Shown here: piece after piece, positions 1 through 7,561 of the stretch
How positions within the stretch are numbered: position 1 is the stretch's first letter
Layout: each line of letters opens with the position of its first letter
Notes under the pieces: model-generated
Database searches by the model: none
What the model was told of the DNA's origin: nothing
The model's input: the letters and a program-made list of their open reading frames with translations, nothing else
Program-made: the position numbers and the translations under genes
Assembly (NCBI RefSeq): GCF_001552595.1
Contig: NZ_BCRM01000005.1
Span: 1-64,000, forward strand
Length of the DNA stretch: 64,000 nt
DNA from: Rhodococcus erythropolis NBRC 15567
GTDB lineage: Bacteria; Actinomycetota; Actinomycetes; Mycobacteriales; Mycobacteriaceae
Reading direction: 5' to 3'

Positions 1-1
1 G

Positions 2-1225
2 ATGGCTTCGGCATTGTGGCACGGGTTCGCGGACATGGGCGCTGTGGAGAAGAACGGCGCGTTTGTCGTCTCTCGCGGTGAGGGCGCGTACATCTGGGAT
101 TCCGAGGGCACTCGGTATCTGGATGCGACGGCGGGCCTGTGGTTCACCAATGTCGGGCACGGGCGCACGGAGATCGCGGATGCGGTGGCGGCTCAGTTGT
201 CGAAGATCGCTCATTTCTCCAACTTCGGTGATTTTGTTCCCGAGACCACGCAGGTGTTGGCGGAGCGGTTGGCGACGATAGCGCCGGTTGCCGGGAGCAA
301 GATCTTCTTCACTTCGGGTGGTTCGGATTCGGTGGACACTGCGGCGAAGCTCGCTCGCCGGTACTGGCACGAGGTGGGGCAGCCGGAGAAGGCGATCATC
401 GTCGGTCGCCAGAAGGCGTACCACGGAATGCATGTTGCGGGAACAGCTCTGGCGGGTATTCCGGTGAACCGTGAGGGTTACGGCGAGCTGATGGCGGATG
501 CGGCCACGGTCGGCTGGGATGATGCGAAGAGTCTGCTCGAGTTGATCGAGAGGATCGGTGCGAACAAGATCGCCGCGTTCTTCGCGGAGCCGATCATCGG
601 TGCCGGTGGGGTGTATCTTCCGCCGGAGGGGTACCTGGCCGAGGTGCGCGACATCTGCCGCGAGCACGACATTCTGTTTGTCGTCGACGAGGTCGTGACC
701 GGTTTCGGTCGTATCGGCGGCGAGTGGTTCGCGTCTACTCGTTTCGATTTGCAGCCCGACATGATGACCACGGCAAAGGGTTTGACGTCCGGTTACGTTC
801 CGATGGGTGCGGTGTTCATCGCGCCGCGGGTGGCGGAGCCGTTCTATGCGGGTTCGTGGTGGCGTCATGGTTACACGTATGGCGGGCATGCCGGTGCTGC
901 TGCGGCGGCGATGGCGAACCTCGACATTCTCGAGCGTGAGAATTTGCTTGGGGAGTCGAAGCGTCTGGAGGCGTCGTTGCATACGCATCTGCAGCCGTTG
1001 GCGGAGCATCCGCGGGTGGCGGAGGTTCGTAGTGGACTGGGTGCGGTCGCTGCGGTGCAGTTGGCTGATCCGGCGGAGGCGTTGCCTTTCGTGAAGACGT
1101 TGCGTGAGCACGGTATTTCGGGTCGTGCGGCGGGTCAGGGTGCGATGCAGATTTCGCCGACGTTCGTCATGACCGACGATCAGGTCGCGGAGATGGCAGC
1201 AGGGATCCTCGCAGCTCTCGGATGA
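2..1225 (+). CDS. Class III (omega) PLP-dependent aminotransferase, N-terminus possibly incomplete
   Basis: Fold-type I PLP aminotransferase moving an amino group between a carboxylate or amine donor and a keto acceptor. The cofactor-binding Asp is D229 in VVDEVVTGFGR, and the Schiff-base Lys is K259 in TTAKGLTSGYVPMGA. The substrate-loop glycines GSDS (107-110) and the YGGHAGA segment also fit. At 407 residues it is shorter than the usual 430-460, and the ATG lies at base 2, so the true start may lie before the window. The substrate cannot be read from sequence; omega-amino acid:pyruvate or putrescine-type donors are typical. A convergent small gene begins 2 bases after its stop. Confidence 0.85.
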   Translation: MASALWHGFADMGAVEKNGAFVVSRGEGAYIWDSEGTRYLDATAGLWFTNVGHGRTEIADAVAAQLSKIAHFSNFGDFVPETTQVLAERLATIAPVAGSKIFFTSGGSDSVDTAAKLARRYWHEVGQPEKAIIVGRQKAYHGMHVAGTALAGIPVNREGYGELMADAATVGWDDAKSLLELIERIGANKIAAFFAEPIIGAGGVYLPPEGYLAEVRDICREHDILFVVDEVVTGFGRIGGEWFASTRFDLQPDMMTTAKGLTSGYVPMGAVFIAPRVAEPFYAGSWWRHGYTYGGHAGAAAAAMANLDILERENLLGESKRLEASLHTHLQPLAEHPRVAEVRSGLGAVAAVQLADPAEALPFVKTLREHGISGRAAGQGAMQISPTFVMTDDQVAEMAAGILAALG

Positions 1226-1227
1226 GT

Positions 1228-1494
1228 TCAGTTGCGGCGCCGGAAGAGTTTCTCGATTCGGCGCCGCACAGCGTTGGGTGCAGGTTCGAGTTCCAGAACC
1301 TCTTGTTCCGACTGCTTGGCGTAGGCCTGGGTGTACCGCTCGTGCAGTACCGAGCGAATTTCGTCCGGAGAGTAGGCCCGACGCTGGCGTTCGCCGCGCG
1401 CAACGAGAACCCCGGTGGCGGCAACGCCCATTGCACCGGCGAGGCCGACCAGTTTCCAAACGTGCGAGGCGCGCAGAGGAGTAGGGAGTTTCAT
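1228..1494 (-). CDS. Small single-pass membrane protein, unknown function
   Basis: 88-residue protein with one hydrophobic segment at about residues 13-33 (WKLVGLAGAMGVAATGVLVA), followed by a charged Arg/Glu-rich cytoplasmic-type tail ending in RRRIEKLFRRRN. No domain is recognised. It is divergent from the papain-fold gene with only 17 bases between the two starts, so they must share a promoter region. Its 3' end abuts the aminotransferase stop. The start is the only in-frame ATG giving an intact membrane segment. Function unknown. Confidence 0.6.
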   Translation of the reverse strand: MKLPTPLRASHVWKLVGLAGAMGVAATGVLVARGERQRRAYSPDEIRSVLHERYTQAYAKQSEQEVLELEPAPNAVRRRIEKLFRRRN

Positions 1495-1511
1495 CCCTCT
1501 ACGCTAGAGGC

Positions 1512-2210
1512 ATGGACCGACGATTGCTTTCGCAGGTGAGTCTCGAGGAGGCCGCCGCGGCGACCCGCACGGGCGACATCTGGATCTTCCGCGGAGAGTC
1601 GACGGCGGACCGGGCCATCCAGACGCTGACCAACAGCCCGGTCAACCACGTCGGAATGTCGGTCGTGATCGACGACCTTCCGCCGCTGATGTGGCATGCG
1701 GAACTCGGTCACTCGCTGCAGGACATGTGGACCGGACGCTTCCAGCGTGGTGTCCAACTGCACGATCTGCGATCGGCGGTTCAGGTCTGGGGCGCCAAGT
1801 ACGGGCAGCGTGGATGGTTGCGCCAGCTCGACCACGAAGTCACCCGGGAGCAGGAAGACGCTCTGCTCAAGACGATCGCACGGCTGGACGGTACGCCGTT
1901 CCCGTCGACGGCCAAGCTTGCCTCACGCTGGTTCGGAGGCCGAATCCCGAAGCTGCGCAAGAAGTCCGACGTGTCCGCAGTGGCCGTCGAGAGCGCCTAC
2001 TGCGCCGAAGTGGTTGCCAAGACCTATGAGGCGATGGGTCTGCTTGTCGGTAACCGTCGTATCAACTGGTTCGATCCGGGCAAGTTCTGGAGTGGAGATC
2101 AGTTGCCCCTCGCGCCGGGAGTTGCGCTCGGTGACGAGATCTCGGTGTCACTCAGCGCACGTGACCTCGAGGCCGGACGCAATCCCGCCGGGTACTCACA
2201 AGGTTCGTGA
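1512..2210 (+). CDS. Permuted papain-fold (YiiX/NlpC-P60-like) hydrolase-like protein
   Basis: 232 residues. A His in NHVGMSVV (about residues 45-52) precedes a Cys in SAYCAEVVAKTY (about 157-168). This His-before-Cys order is the hallmark of circularly permuted NlpC/P60 (YiiX/YebB-like, LRAT-like) proteins, which act as amidases, peptidases or acyltransferases. There is no signal peptide, so a cytoplasmic role is likelier than peptidoglycan cleavage outside the membrane. It overlaps the 3' end of the convergent phzF-like gene by 15 bases. The family assignment comes from motif order only; the substrate is unknown. Confidence 0.6.
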   Translation: MDRRLLSQVSLEEAAAATRTGDIWIFRGESTADRAIQTLTNSPVNHVGMSVVIDDLPPLMWHAELGHSLQDMWTGRFQRGVQLHDLRSAVQVWGAKYGQRGWLRQLDHEVTREQEDALLKTIARLDGTPFPSTAKLASRWFGGRIPKLRKKSDVSAVAVESAYCAEVVAKTYEAMGLLVGNRRINWFDPGKFWSGDQLPLAPGVALGDEISVSLSARDLEAGRNPAGYSQGS

Positions 2211-2876
2211 CGGCTCGGCGACGACGCGGCCGCCGACTTCGAGCCACCCTTCCGGAGAGAAGGTGGTGTGAAGCACCGATCCGCGTCCCTGGGTGATGAG
2301 CAGTGATTTCCTCAATCGGTCCGTGATGCGCAGCGCTGCAGATCCGGTCGCCTCGTCCTCGGCGATTCCCATCACCGGTGCGAACATGCGTGCGCGGATG
2401 GCAGCTTCGAGCTTGTCCTGCCATGCCCACAGATACGAATGATCCGCCTCGTAGTCGGACGGATCTGCGTCGATGACGTCGTCGACCGTGTCCATCGGAT
2501 AGATCGCGAATTCCGGTGCCCATTCGGCACGCGCGCGTACCCACGTCAAAGCGCCGGATTGGCGGACGTCGACACTGCCGGCAGGAACGTCGAGGGCGCT
2601 CACGCGACGGCCCTGTTCGCCCAGCCACCACGTGGCACCGACGGTCGGGTGTCCGGCGAAGGGGAGTTCTGCTGCCGGAGTGAAGATCTGGACCCGCGCA
2701 CGCGAGGCGCCGTCATCCGGAACGTCGATGAAGATGGTCTCGCTGTAGTCGAGTTCCTTCGCGACGGCTTGTCGATCCGATTCTGCAACCGTGGACGCGT
2801 CGACGATTCCCAACGGATTCCCGTGCTTGCCGTTCTCGTCCGTGAAGACCCGGACCACACTCACCTCGATACCCAT
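2196..2876 (-). CDS. PhzF-family isomerase/epimerase
   Basis: 226 residues with family landmarks: FTDENGKHGNPLGIV near the N-terminus, catalytic-type Glu46 in YSETIFI, FAGHPTVGA (about residues 74-82) and DEATGSAA in the second half. PhzF enzymes share the diaminopimelate-epimerase fold and isomerise small substrates through one Glu. The protein is shorter than the usual 260-290 residues, mostly because loops between the two lobes are reduced. No phenazine genes are nearby, so the substrate is unknown. An M. tuberculosis homologue of this type lies close to the Rv2715 region. Confidence 0.82.
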   Translation of the reverse strand: MGIEVSVVRVFTDENGKHGNPLGIVDASTVAESDRQAVAKELDYSETIFIDVPDDGASRARVQIFTPAAELPFAGHPTVGATWWLGEQGRRVSALDVPAGSVDVRQSGALTWVRARAEWAPEFAIYPMDTVDDVIDADPSDYEADHSYLWAWQDKLEAAIRARMFAPVMGIAEDEATGSAALRITDRLRKSLLITQGRGSVLHTTFSPEGWLEVGGRVVAEPSRTL

Positions 2877-2898
2877 CGGTCCACCCTAGCGCGCGAAA

Positions 2899-2929
2899 AG
2901 CCCTCCCCACCTTCACGGTGGGGAGGGCT
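2899..2929 (-). terminator. Rho-independent terminator of the ahpC-ahpD operon
   Basis: Perfect 13-bp stem (AGCCCTCCCCACC at 2899-2911 pairing with 2917-2929) with a 5-base loop. On the minus strand it is followed by TTTT, directly downstream of the ahpD stop and upstream of the phzF-like start. It separates the peroxidase operon from the isomerase gene. Confidence 0.85.
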
Positions 2930-2956
2930 CGTCGAACTGCACTCAGGTCCGAGTGA

Positions 2957-3496
2957 TCAGACCTGTGCGGCAGAGAGGATCTCGTTGGCTTCGACAGCCT
3001 GTGCGACGCCCGCGACGATGGAACCGGCGCGGATCGCTTCGAAGATGACCTCGCGGTCGACACCTTCCTGGCGGAGGGTGTTCTCGTGAGCTTCGAGGCA
3101 GTGGTTGCAGCCGTTGATCGCGGACACTGCAAGCGACCACAATTCGAAGTCGGCCTTGTCGACGCCCGGGTTGCCGATGATGTTCATCCGCAGGCCGGCA
3201 CGAAGGTCGTCGTACTTACCGTCGAGGTAGCCCTTGGTGCGGTAGAAGACGTTGTTCATGCCCATGATCGACGCTGCGCCGAGAGCGGCGTTGTATGCCT
3301 CTGCCGACAGGTTGTCGGCAGCCTCGGAAGCAATCTCCTTGAGCGTGGACGCAGACTTGGTGGCTGCGGCCGTTGCGAGGAGCGTTCCCCACAACTGCTG
3401 CTCGTTCAGGACCGTCGTGCGCGCAATGGAACTCAGGTTGAGCTTGAGGTCCTTCGCGTACTCGGGAAGCGAGTTCTTGAGGTTCTCGACGCTCAT
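2957..3496 (-). CDS. ahpD: Alkyl hydroperoxide reductase AhpD
   Basis: 179-residue AhpD, the CxxC peroxidase/reductant that in mycobacteria passes electrons from dihydrolipoamide (Lpd/SucB) to AhpC. The catalytic pair is C130 and C133 in [10 protein letters not shown], with the conserved His137 following. I place the start at ATG 3496 ([10 protein letters not shown]) because it gives family length and sits 2 bases after the ahpC stop. A longer frame to 3568 would run into ahpC. Cotranscribed with ahpC and ended by the hairpin at 2899-2929. Confidence 0.97.
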   Translation of the reverse strand: MSVENLKNSLPEYAKDLKLNLSSIARTTVLNEQQLWGTLLATAAATKSASTLKEIASEAADNLSAEAYNAALGAASIMGMNNVFYRTKGYLDGKYDDLRAGLRMNIIGNPGVDKADFELWSLAVSAINGCNHCLEAHENTLRQEGVDREVIFEAIRAGSIVAGVAQAVEANEILSAAQV

Positions 3497-3498
3497 AC

Positions 3499-4086
3499 TC
3501 AGACGCTCGCAGTCAGAAGCTCGCCGGCGTTGATGGTCGGGTCGCCCTTCTTCCAGTTGCATGCGCACAGCTCGTCGCTCTGGAGAGCGTCGAGGACGCG
3601 GAGAACCTCGTCGACGTTACGGCCGACGGAACCGGCTGTGACGGAGACGAACTGGATCTCGTTGTTGGGGTCGACGATGAACGTCGCGCGGTCTGCAACG
3701 CCGTCGGCGTTGAGGACGCCGGTGGCCTCGGCAAGCTCACGCTTGAGGTCCGAGAGCATCGGGAAGGGGAGGGTCTTGAGCTCTTCGTGCTGTGCACGCC
3801 ACTGGAAGTGCACGAACTCGTTGTCGACGGAAGCGCCGAGAACCTGAGCGTCACGGTCTGCGAACTCTTCGTTGAGCTTGCCGAATGCAGCAATCTCGGT
3901 GGGGCACACGAAGGTGAAGTCCTTGGGCCAGAAGAAGACGATGCGCCACTTGCCTGCGTAGTCGTCACTGGTGACGGTGGTGAAGTAGTCATCGGGCTGC
4001 TGGGCATCGACCTTGGACAGGTCGCCGCCGATGACAGCCGTGAGGTTGTAAGCGGGGAACTGGTCGCCGATTGTGAGCAGAGCCAT
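3499..4086 (-). CDS. ahpC: Alkyl hydroperoxide reductase AhpC (2-Cys peroxiredoxin)
   Basis: 195-residue peroxiredoxin reducing hydrogen peroxide, organic peroxides and peroxynitrite in the cytoplasm. The peroxidatic C61 lies in DFTFVCPTE and the resolving cysteines C174/C176 in ELCACNW, the three-cysteine actinobacterial arrangement. ATG 4086 is preceded by AGGAGA at proper spacing and gives exact family length; the longer open frame to 4260 crosses the oxyR control region. First gene of ahpC-ahpD, divergent from oxyR. Confidence 0.98.
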   Translation of the reverse strand: MALLTIGDQFPAYNLTAVIGGDLSKVDAQQPDDYFTTVTSDDYAGKWRIVFFWPKDFTFVCPTEIAAFGKLNEEFADRDAQVLGASVDNEFVHFQWRAQHEELKTLPFPMLSDLKRELAEATGVLNADGVADRATFIVDPNNEIQFVSVTAGSVGRNVDEVLRVLDALQSDELCACNWKKGDPTINAGELLTASV

Positions 4087-4307
4087 GTGTCTCATTCTCC
4101 TACGTGTCTCGTGAACAGGAATTTCTTGCGCACACGATCCGGCTGTTCGGACTGTGACGGCCGAACGTGCTGGATCGAGAGGGTTTGTCACCGTCAGCGG
4201 GTCGGACGGTTTCGACTGGAGTGTCGAGGTTGTGACCGGCGCTTTTTGGTATGAGTCCATTCTGCATCAAACCGTTCAAAAGGTAAAGGTGATGGGTGGC
4301 ACTACAC

Positions 4308-4335
4308 TGATAGGCATGTCTGATCAGACTTATCA
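4308..4335. promoter_or_regulatory. Candidate OxyR operator overlapping the oxyR start
   Basis: The 12-bp perfect palindrome GTCTGATCAGAC (4318-4329) lies inside flanking TGATA (4308-4312) and TATCA (4331-4335) half-sites, right over the oxyR start codon in the ahpC-oxyR divergent region. LysR-type regulators bind dyads with T-N11-A in such intergenic regions. The half-sites and the central palindrome are offset by 2 bases, so the exact operator is uncertain. Confidence 0.4.
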
Positions 4336-5236
4336 ACCTTCCTTGTCACAGCTGCGTGCCTTTGTGTCGGTGGCCGAGTACCGGCACTTCGGTACTGCCG
4401 CAGCACGTTCCGGTGTGAGCCAACCCACACTGTCGCAGGCGCTGGCGGCTCTCGAGGCGGGACTAGGGGTCAAGCTGATCGAACGTAGTACGCGCCGCGT
4501 GCTCGTGACCGCGGACGGACAGCGCTTGCTCGGTCAGGCGAAGCAAATCCTCGAGGCTGCCGACGGTTTCGTCGCGAGCGCGGCCGGCTCCGGCGACTCT
4601 CTGACCGGACCGCTACGCATCGGGTTGATCCCGACCGTTGCGCCGTACATTCTTCCGGGGTTGTTGCCGGAGCTGCGCGAGAAGCTGCCGTCGTTGGCGC
4701 CGCAAATAGTCGAGGATCAAACGGCGCGCTTGCTTGATGCCCTGCGATCGGGAGCGCTCGACGTCGCGGTGTTGGCGCTTCCTGCCGGAACACCTGGCCT
4801 GGTGGAAGTTCCTGTGTACGAAGAGGATTTTGTCATGGTCGTGCCGAACGATCATTCCTTGGCTGGACGTGTCGATCTCACAGCGGACGTGCTCGACGCA
4901 CTGCCGTTGCTCTTGCTCGACGACGGCCACTGCCTGCGCGACCAGACGTTGGATCTGTGCCGTTCGGTAGACGCCCATCCGCTTGCCGGCGACACGCGGG
5001 CTACCTCTCTCGCGACAGTCGTGCAATGTGTGGCCGGGGGACTCGGGGTGACTTTGGTCCCGGAATCGGCTGTTGCCGTGGAGGTTCGACGCGGGGACTT
5101 GTCGACGGCGCATTTCGCCTCGCCGGCTCCAGGTCGCACGATCGGCGTCGTGTTCCGCTCGTCGAGTGGCCGAGCAGAAGGATTCCGTCAGCTGGCCGAG
5201 CTGGTCCGTTCGGTCAGCCCGACGGTTCCTCGATGA
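4316..5236 (+). CDS. oxyR: Peroxide-sensing LysR-type regulator OxyR
   Basis: 306 residues: N-terminal winged HTH (about 8-67; LSQLRAFVSVAEYRHFGTAA, SQPTLSQAL) and a periplasmic-binding-type effector domain. The redox cysteines are C206 and C215 in DDGHCLRDQTLDLC, with the same 9-residue spacing as C199/C208 of E. coli OxyR, so the sensor appears intact. It is divergent from ahpC, its classical target. ATG 4316 is chosen from family alignment; ATG 4292 (preceded by an AAAGGT-like site) would add 8 residues. Unlike M. tuberculosis, where oxyR is a pseudogene, this copy is complete. Confidence 0.95.
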   Translation: MSDQTYQPSLSQLRAFVSVAEYRHFGTAAARSGVSQPTLSQALAALEAGLGVKLIERSTRRVLVTADGQRLLGQAKQILEAADGFVASAAGSGDSLTGPLRIGLIPTVAPYILPGLLPELREKLPSLAPQIVEDQTARLLDALRSGALDVAVLALPAGTPGLVEVPVYEEDFVMVVPNDHSLAGRVDLTADVLDALPLLLLDDGHCLRDQTLDLCRSVDAHPLAGDTRATSLATVVQCVAGGLGVTLVPESAVAVEVRRGDLSTAHFASPAPGRTIGVVFRSSSGRAEGFRQLAELVRSVSPTVPR

Positions 5237-5264
5237 CGTAACTCGTTCGACGTCGACGTGAAAG

Positions 5265-6665
5265 CTAGTCGAGAGAGGCTTCTTTCACGGCAATGACGGC
5301 TCCGGGATTGAGAATTCCCAGCGGGTCGAGCGCATCCTTGACCTTGCGATTGAGGGCCATGACGTCTTCGCCCAACTGTGACGGCAGCCAGTCGCGCTTG
5401 AGTCGACCGACCCCGTGTTCGCCGGTGATCGTGCCGCCGAGCGCGATGGCGAGATCCATCACCCGTCCGAATGCGATCTGTGCGCGTTCGGACATGTCCG
5501 GGTCTGCGGGGTCGAAGACGATGAGCGGGTGTGTGTTTCCGTCTCCGGCGTGCGCCACCGTGCAGATCAGGACGTCGAGGTCGTCGGCGATGGCTTCGAC
5601 CCCGGTTACCAGCTGGGGGAGTGCGCGCATGGGAACGCCCACGTCTTCGAGAAGCAGACTTCCCATCGCGAGCACTGCCGGGAACACTGCCCGCCGTGCC
5701 GCCGCAAAAGCGTCACCTTCGGCCTGGTCATCGGTGGCGAATACTTCGGTGGCTCCGTTGTTTTCGCACGCCTGAACAATCGTCTCGATTTCCAGCACGC
5801 CGGCCGCGCCGGGTGCGTCGGACTGCGCGAGCAGCAGTGCGTGAGCCTTGCGGTTCAGACCCATGCGTACCGAATCCTCGACGGCATTGATGCTGGCATG
5901 ATCCATGAACTCGAGCATCGCCGGACGCATGTTGCTGGTGATCGCCAAGACCGCGTCCGCAGCTTCTTGTACCGAGTCGAACGATGCGACGACGGTTGAT
6001 GCGGGCGGCTGCGCGGGAATCAAACGCAACGTGATTTCCGTGATGATGCCGAGAGTTCCCTCACTGCCCACGAACAGTTTGGTGAGGGAGAGTCCGGCGA
6101 CGTCCTTGAGAAGGGGACCTCCGAGGCTGACCGCTGTCCCGTCTGCCAGCACGACCCGGAGTCCGAGAACGTAGTCGGTGGTAACTCCGTACTTGACGCA
6201 GCAGAGTCCGCCGGCGTTGGTGGCTGCATTGCCGCCGATGGAACAGATCTCGAAGGACGACGGGTCAGGTGGGTACCAGAGTCCGTGCTCTGCGGCGGCT
6301 TTCTTGACCTCCGCATTCATCAAGCCGGGCTGAGTAACCGCCACACGGGCGACCGGGTCGATCGTGATCTGTCGCATTCGCTCGGTGCTGACCACTATGC
6401 AACCGTCGACGGCGCTGGATCCACCGGAAAGGCCCGAGCCGGCACCTCTGGGAACCACCGGTACGCGGTTGGCGGTTGCCCAGCGCATCACTGTTTGGAT
6501 GTCTTCGGTGCACGTTGCGCGAACCACGGCAGCGGGATGGCCGGCGGTCGGGTCGGCGGCCCAGTCCTGGCGGTAGCCCGCGGTCACATCCGGATCCAGC
6601 AGGACGGCTCCCTCGGGGAGTGCCGCTACCAGTTCGTCCAAGGCGTGCGAATTTTCGACCGTCAT
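5265..6665 (-). CDS. FAD-linked 2-hydroxyacid oxidase/dehydrogenase (GlcD/D-lactate dehydrogenase type)
   Basis: 466-residue VAO/PCMH flavoprotein. The FAD-binding segment VVPRGAGSGLSGGSSA lies at about residues 72-87, with a second FAD contact region GGNAATNAGGLCCVKYG. The C-terminal FAD-oxidase lobe ends with TGEHGVGRLKRDWL, the His-containing active-site motif of GlcD/D-lactate dehydrogenases. The likely reaction is oxidation of glycolate, D-lactate or a related D-2-hydroxyacid. ATG 6665 is preceded by TGGAGTG; the frame extends to 6728 without a ribosome site. It converges on oxyR with a 28-base gap. Confidence 0.88.
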   Translation of the reverse strand: MTVENSHALDELVAALPEGAVLLDPDVTAGYRQDWAADPTAGHPAAVVRATCTEDIQTVMRWATANRVPVVPRGAGSGLSGGSSAVDGCIVVSTERMRQITIDPVARVAVTQPGLMNAEVKKAAAEHGLWYPPDPSSFEICSIGGNAATNAGGLCCVKYGVTTDYVLGLRVVLADGTAVSLGGPLLKDVAGLSLTKLFVGSEGTLGIITEITLRLIPAQPPASTVVASFDSVQEAADAVLAITSNMRPAMLEFMDHASINAVEDSVRMGLNRKAHALLLAQSDAPGAAGVLEIETIVQACENNGATEVFATDDQAEGDAFAAARRAVFPAVLAMGSLLLEDVGVPMRALPQLVTGVEAIADDLDVLICTVAHAGDGNTHPLIVFDPADPDMSERAQIAFGRVMDLAIALGGTITGEHGVGRLKRDWLPSQLGEDVMALNRKVKDALDPLGILNPGAVIAVKEASLD

Positions 6666-6742
6666 CACTCCATCATGCGTCCGGCAGCGCCGCTGAGGTC
6701 CTGACTTGGTCAGATTTGGGCGCGGCACCGTTGCCCTGGCCC

Positions 6743-7561
6743 CTACCGGGCCGCATCTTCTGGCCAGCCGGGGTAGTTGGGGAGGACGAGGGGTGGGGCG
6801 AAGTCGGTGCTCATCCGGAGTCGATTCCCGTCGTGACGCGATTTGAACCAGTCAGAGCAAGTCTCCTGTTGCACACGGTCGCTGGTGGAGCTGGTGAATT
6901 TGTCGACGATCCAGCCGCCGAAGACGTCCCCTTCCGGTGCATTGCGGGGCCCTTCGAATCGAGGGTAGGGGGTAGCCGTAGAAGCGGTGTTGTGCATCCA
7001 GATCTCGTAACTACTGCTCGGGAGTCGCGACGAATCCGGTTTGCGGCCGTCGTAATCGGTATCGTAGGCGTCGGAGCAGGCGTAAGCGACGACGGTCGAA
7101 TCGCCAGGGTATCCGGCGGGAATTGTTTGAATACTCAAGATCCGGTTGATGCTGGTACCTCGGTAGACGCGTGGTGGTGTGTCTGCGGGTTCTCCGTAGC
7201 GGCGATCGCTCGAGACCGTTCCACGAGTGTTCGCAGTGATTCTCGAGAACCCGTGGTAGGCGTCGCTGCGATCGCCACCACTGTCAACGATGTAGTCGGA
7301 TTCTATGAATGCTCGGATTATGGTGGCCTCTTCGCTGAAGAGGTCGATGCCGGGGTCTGCGAGCCATTGGTTGTGATAGTCGGTCATGTAGCTCGGTAGT
7401 ACATAGACGTTTGACGCGGCGGGCGTGGTTGTGGCGCTGACGTTTTCGGTTGAGTTGGGTGCCGCGCAACCCGCGATACATGATCCCATGCTGAATGCCA
7501 GTGCAAGAGCGGTTGCGGCGCGGTGGTTTCGCCTTGTAAACGCAGGAAATCTATCCGACAT
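6743..7561 (-). CDS. Predicted lipoprotein, third gene of a type VII-like operon
   Basis: 272 residues. The N-terminus has a basic stretch, a hydrophobic core (ATALALAFSMGSC) and the lipobox IAGC, so lipidation at about Cys32 and surface exposure are predicted. The mature part is Tyr/Asp/Ser-rich and globular-looking, with several Cys that could form disulfides. No known domain is recognised. Its start overlaps the end of the 783-residue gene by 11 bases, so translation is probably coupled. It may be an envelope partner or protective protein for the upstream gene; that is inference from context only. Confidence 0.7.
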   Translation of the reverse strand: MSDRFPAFTRRNHRAATALALAFSMGSCIAGCAAPNSTENVSATTTPAASNVYVLPSYMTDYHNQWLADPGIDLFSEEATIIRAFIESDYIVDSGGDRSDAYHGFSRITANTRGTVSSDRRYGEPADTPPRVYRGTSINRILSIQTIPAGYPGDSTVVAYACSDAYDTDYDGRKPDSSRLPSSSYEIWMHNTASTATPYPRFEGPRNAPEGDVFGGWIVDKFTSSTSDRVQQETCSDWFKSRHDGNRLRMSTDFAPPLVLPNYPGWPEDAAR

